DNA of 9,181 bases from Candidatus Iainarchaeum sp. (GTDB lineage: Archaea > Iainarchaeota > Iainarchaeia > Iainarchaeales > JAAZKV01): positions 1-9,181 of the forward strand of contig JABHJM010000080.1 of assembly GCA_018691995.1 (NCBI GenBank), given 5' to 3'. Position numbers and translations under genes: made by a program. Shown piece by piece: positions 7,105 to 9,181 of this stretch. Each line of letters starts with the position of its first letter. The first letter of the stretch is position 1. The notes under the pieces are model-generated. The model was not told where the DNA came from. It did not search any database and saw only the letters and a program-made list of their open reading frames with translations.

Positions 7105-7122
7105 CGCCGAATTTTTTCGGCG
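7105..7122 (+). terminator. Perfect hairpin with T-rich loop after rtcB
   Basis: CGCCGAA (7105-7111), loop TTTT, TTCGGCG (7116-7122) is a 7-bp GC-rich perfect inverted repeat, with six T in a row across loop and stem. It is the likely 3' structure of the rtcB message. The T-run is in the loop rather than after the stem, so standard terminator logic fits only partly. It ends exactly one base before the second rtcB tail copy. Confidence 0.5.
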
Positions 7123-7153
7123 TTGGAAAGGTGAATCTAGTCGAAGATATTAA
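7123..7153 (+). repeat. rtcB tail repeat, copy 2 (downstream echo)
   Basis: The first 19 bases are identical to 7046-7064. The next 12 differ at 7 positions yet, in the same frame, encode Arg-Arg-Tyr-stop where the gene has Lys-Arg-Phe-stop. The copy therefore reads WKGESSRRY-stop against WKGESSKRF-stop and looks like the end of a different rtcB allele rather than simple slippage. Confidence 0.85.
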
Positions 7154-7199
7154 TATGGACTAAGATACTAATAAAACGAAAATATTTCTAACCCCCACA

Positions 7200-7207
7200 T
7201 TTAAATA
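7200..7207 (+). promoter_or_regulatory. TATA box for the Yip1-like membrane protein gene
   Basis: TTTAAATA matches the archaeal consensus. The predicted start of transcription near 7230 gives a leader of about 34 bases that includes the GGAGG ribosome-binding site. Confidence 0.6.
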
Positions 7208-7250
7208 TGAGTTAAACCTTTTTCTAATTAATAAATTAATTAAATTTAAA

Positions 7251-7257
7251 CGGAGGG
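7251..7257 (+). promoter_or_regulatory. Ribosome-binding site for the Yip1-like gene
   Basis: CGGAGGG, with GGAGG at 7252-7256, lies 7 bases before the ATG at 7264 and fixes that start. Confidence 0.75.
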
Positions 7258-7263
7258 AAAGAC

Positions 7264-7908
7264 ATGAGTTTAATCAGTGATTGGAAGGATATTGCATTCT
7301 TAAAAAAGAAAGCTGATGGAATTGTTGGTGATAAACCAGGCATTAAAGATGGATTAATTAACATCATTGTTGCAGCAATCGTTGTTGGAATTCTAAGTTT
7401 AATTGCTACTACAATCTCTTTAGGAGTATTGGGACTAGCACTTGGAATTGGAGCAATCATCGCAGGTATTATCGGCGGAATAATTGGTCTATTAGTTATT
7501 GGAGCAATCTACCATGTTATCCTAAATGCTATTGGAGGATCAGGAAATTATGATTTACTAATTGGTGTTTTAGGAAAAATTGGCGGATCTATTCAAGGAA
7601 TTTACGGATCAATCGCACAAGTATTAATCATCATTGGTGCATTAATTGCACTAGCAGCAGGACCAATGGTAGCAGTAGCTTTCGCAGGACTTGCGGGACT
7701 TGTTGGATTAATAGGTGTGTTAGTTAGCCTATACCAAGAAATTACAACTCTGGCAAAAGCTTACAATACAAGCATTGGCAAAGTTATCTTGGCAGCAATA
7801 ATTCTGATAGTAATCATCGTTGTTATAATGATGATCTTGGTTGCAATTGTTGGAGTAGCAATACTCTCAGCACTTGGCGCATCAGGAATACCTATCGCAT
7901 TAGTATAG
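7264..7908 (+). CDS. Yip1-like multi-pass membrane protein
   Basis: A 214-residue protein. An N-terminal cytosolic stretch of about 30 residues is followed by roughly five membrane segments (about 31-53, 57-88, 115-132, 134-156, 172-202). The order of features resembles Yip1-domain proteins: an amphipathic N-terminus, a YHVILNAIGGSGNYDLLIGVL stretch (His-containing helix then Gly-Gly turn) between segments 2 and 3, and a Tyr-rich QEITTLAKAYNTSIGKV loop before the last segment. Archaeal and bacterial Yip1-like proteins have no settled role. The gene has its own promoter, a strong ribosome-binding site and a classical terminator, so it is a single-gene unit. The membrane-protein call is firm; the family is probable. 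Confidence 0.65.
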   Translation: MSLISDWKDIAFLKKKADGIVGDKPGIKDGLINIIVAAIVVGILSLIATTISLGVLGLALGIGAIIAGIIGGIIGLLVIGAIYHVILNAIGGSGNYDLLIGVLGKIGGSIQGIYGSIAQVLIIIGALIALAAGPMVAVAFAGLAGLVGLIGVLVSLYQEITTLAKAYNTSIGKVILAAIILIVIIVVIMMILVAIVGVAILSALGASGIPIALV

Positions 7909-7917
7909 ATATAATAT

Positions 7918-7954
7918 AAAGCAAGAAGAAATTCTTGCTTTTTTTCTTTTTTTT
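7918..7954 (+). terminator. Intrinsic-type terminator after the Yip1-like gene
   Basis: AAAGCAAGAA (7918-7927), loop GAAA, TTCTTGCTTT (7932-7941) make a perfect 10-bp stem, followed by T-rich sequence to 7954 (T-runs broken by one C). It is the best terminator in the window. Confidence 0.85.
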
Positions 7955-7962
7955 AAAAAAGC

Positions 7963-7971
7963 TTATTAATA
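7963..7971 (+). promoter_or_regulatory. TATA box for the 7993 membrane protein gene
   Basis: TTATTAATA preceded by AAAAAAGC, centred about 26 bases before the ATG at 7993. There is no Shine-Dalgarno, so a leaderless transcript is likely. It starts directly after the preceding terminator's T-tract. Confidence 0.6.
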
Positions 7972-7992
7972 TCAAAAGCTCTAAAGCATAGC

Positions 7993-8958
7993 ATGGGAAT
8001 TATCTTAGATAACTTAAGTGAATTAGTAGGCGAGAGTTTACTTGGTTGGATACATGATAAAACTATGTGGACTTATGCATTAATCTCAGCAATAATTCTT
8101 CTTATCGCAGGCTATGTTACAGTTGGAGCTTTACTCCAAATTATTCCAAGCCAAATTGATAAAATACCCCAAACAATTATTTCAACAATACTTTTTATTG
8201 GATTGATCGTTTTTATTGAAGTACTAATTTTACTTGTAATTGATTATTTAGTAATTAAAAGAGCACTTGAACTAAAAGGACAAAAAGCAATTGGACTTAA
8301 CATTATACGATATCTTTCACTAATTGTTTTACATATTGCAACTGCAATTGTTGCAGTACTTTCTTTATTTAAATTAAAAATACTTGTTGTTGGAATCACA
8401 GGAATCATCGTTTTGATGCTTGGGTTCATTATGTTTCCACTTTCAATTGGAAATCCTTCAATGTTTTGGGTAATTATTCTTGGAGTAATATTTATCATTG
8501 CTGGAATTATTTTACTTGCAATTTATTTAGTACATGTTATTTTGAATGCAATTAGACTTTCACTCGCATATGTTGCATATGTCGAAGAAGAAAGAAGCAT
8601 TATGGCTTCGTTAAAAAAATCTTGGGACATTACAAAAAATGATATTGATGGAATTGTTTTTGTTTGGATTTTAATCGCAGTAATTGTTGCAGTAATTAGT
8701 ACTGCAGTATCAATTCCAGCTGTTGTTTATGTTGGAGCTGCTAGTGAAACTGCAATGGAAATGAATCTTTCAATGATTAGCATGGACCCACTTTATTGGA
8801 TTTTATTAATCCCTTCATATATTGTTTCTGCTTACTCTGTAATAGTTAGTGGATTCATGATGACTGCAATGTACACTTTACTTTCAAAAGGAAAAGTTAT
8901 TCAAACAACCCCCACCTTAAAACCAAAAGAAGAAACTTTTTCTCAAAATCAACGATAA
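7993..8958 (+). CDS. Multi-pass membrane protein, DUF4013/GDPD-membrane-domain-like
   Basis: The protein is 321 residues with about seven hydrophobic segments (about 24-50, 62-87, 105-125, 128-150, 156-186, 221-250, 268-297) and a polar C-terminal tail. The cytosolic stretch at about 188-217 (RLSLAYVAYVEEERSIMASL followed by KKSWDITKND) resembles the 'Ser-Leu-Lys-x-Ser-Trp' loop of DUF4013-like and glycerophosphodiesterase membrane-domain proteins, which are widespread but uncharacterised. No catalytic motif is visible. It lies downstream of another multi-pass protein but has a separate leaderless-type promoter. Family assignment is tentative; the membrane topology is clear. Confidence 0.6.
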   Translation: MGIILDNLSELVGESLLGWIHDKTMWTYALISAIILLIAGYVTVGALLQIIPSQIDKIPQTIISTILFIGLIVFIEVLILLVIDYLVIKRALELKGQKAIGLNIIRYLSLIVLHIATAIVAVLSLFKLKILVVGITGIIVLMLGFIMFPLSIGNPSMFWVIILGVIFIIAGIILLAIYLVHVILNAIRLSLAYVAYVEEERSIMASLKKSWDITKNDIDGIVFVWILIAVIVAVISTAVSIPAVVYVGAASETAMEMNLSMISMDPLYWILLIPSYIVSAYSVIVSGFMMTAMYTLLSKGKVIQTTPTLKPKEETFSQNQR

Positions 8959-8966
8959 ATACTATC

Positions 8967-8989
8967 TTTCCAAAGGAAATAATCTTTTT
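8967..8989 (+). terminator. Weak terminator after the 7993 gene
   Basis: TTTCC (8967-8971), loop AAA, GGAAA (8975-8979) form a 5-bp stem followed by TAATCTTTTT. It is short and AT-rich, but it is the only 3'-end candidate before the next promoter. Confidence 0.4.
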
Positions 8990-9047
8990 CTATATAAGGG
9001 AGTAGTGGAATAATGGAAATAACTTGTTCCCGTGAATAAACGAAAAG

Positions 9048-9055
9048 CTTATATA
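9048..9055 (+). promoter_or_regulatory. TATA box for the exported protein at the window end
   Basis: CTTATATA preceded by BRE-like CGAAAAG. Transcription should start near 9077, just before the AGGTG ribosome-binding site (9078-9082), which lies 7 bases before the ATG at 9090. Confidence 0.65.
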
Positions 9056-9089
9056 TTGTAATAGGGGCAAATATATTAGGTGTTGATGT

Positions 9090-9181
9090 ATGAATAAATT
9101 TACTATAATCGTAGCGCTAATTTTTGTTTTACTCATGAGCGTAAGCTTTGCATGTGATGTTGATATAATTGATGAAACCAT
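9090..9181 (+). CDS. Exported protein, N-terminal fragment (partial)
   Basis: The 30 complete codons visible encode MNKFTIIVALIFVLLMSVSF then ACDVD..., with a short basic start, a hydrophobic core and an Ala-Cys junction at residues 21-22. This is a signal peptide, cleaved either by signal peptidase I after Ala21 or, less likely since SFAC is a poor lipobox, lipidated at Cys22. The AGGTG site 7 bases upstream supports the start. The frame runs off the window end, so the mature protein cannot be identified. Confidence 0.75.
   Translation, partial: MNKFTIIVALIFVLLMSVSFACDVDIIDET

Noticed and set aside
8923..9005. Possible fourth tail echo after the 7993 gene: PKEETFSQNQR-stop against PKEIIFFYIRE-stop at 8970-9005.
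   Set aside because: Only the first three codons match well; the rest is about chance level, and the small hairpin overlaps the copy instead of preceding it.
9013..9039. Eight-codon ORF (MEITCSRE) after a TATA-like CTATATAAG at 8990-8998.
   Set aside because: Too short to judge, with no ribosome-binding site of good quality; could be chance.

Overview
The window is an AT-rich stretch of an archaeal chromosome. The evidence is archaeal-type translation genes (the C-terminal end of aEF-2, a complete aEF-1alpha and an archaeal/eukaryal-type uS10), archaeal BRE/TATA-like promoters, Shine-Dalgarno sites matching an archaeal 16S tail (GAGGTG, AGGTGAGG, AGGAGATGAT), and several lipoprotein or membrane genes whose ATG lies about 24-26 bases from the TATA centre, as in leaderless archaeal transcripts. 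Small genes and Cys-rich lipoproteins suggest a DPANN-type lineage (Woesearchaeota/Pacearchaeota-like), but that is inference. Every supported gene is on the + strand.

Layout. 1-224 is the end of EF-2, followed by a hairpin plus T-tract terminator. 320-2012 holds two overlapping lipoprotein genes with their own promoter: a HExxH metallopeptidase-like protein and a small six-Cys protein. 2167-3833 is tuf (EF-1alpha) and rps10. EF-2, tuf and rps10 are the archaeal 'str' cluster, here split by the lipoprotein pair. 3940-5421 is a lipoprotein with three thrombospondin type-1-like repeats. 5444-5887 is an arrestin/Spo0M-like protein and 5913-7076 a short RtcB-family RNA ligase with all catalytic residues. 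7264-7908 (Yip1-like) and 7993-8958 are multi-pass membrane proteins with separate promoters. 9090 to the end is the start of an exported protein. No intergenic gap exceeds 300 bases.

The most unusual signal is a recurring 'tail echo'. Downstream of rps10 and rtcB (clear), and possibly tuf (weak), there is a second, diverged copy of the gene's own 3' end, including an in-frame stop. In each case it starts at the base right after a hairpin with a T-rich core. Copy offsets are 62, 77 and 79 bases. The echoes keep the amino-acid meaning (MGIEFKG-stop / LGIDFKG-stop; WKGESSKRF-stop / WKGESSRRY-stop; LEVVTK-stop / VKIITK-stop). This could be a scar of recombination or of a small element inserted at gene ends, or an assembly/strain-mixing artefact. 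It deserves a genome-wide check.

The housekeeping genes have leaders with good ribosome-binding sites, whereas the envelope genes mostly look leaderless. The window therefore seems to interleave a conserved translation cluster with independently transcribed cell-surface genes.
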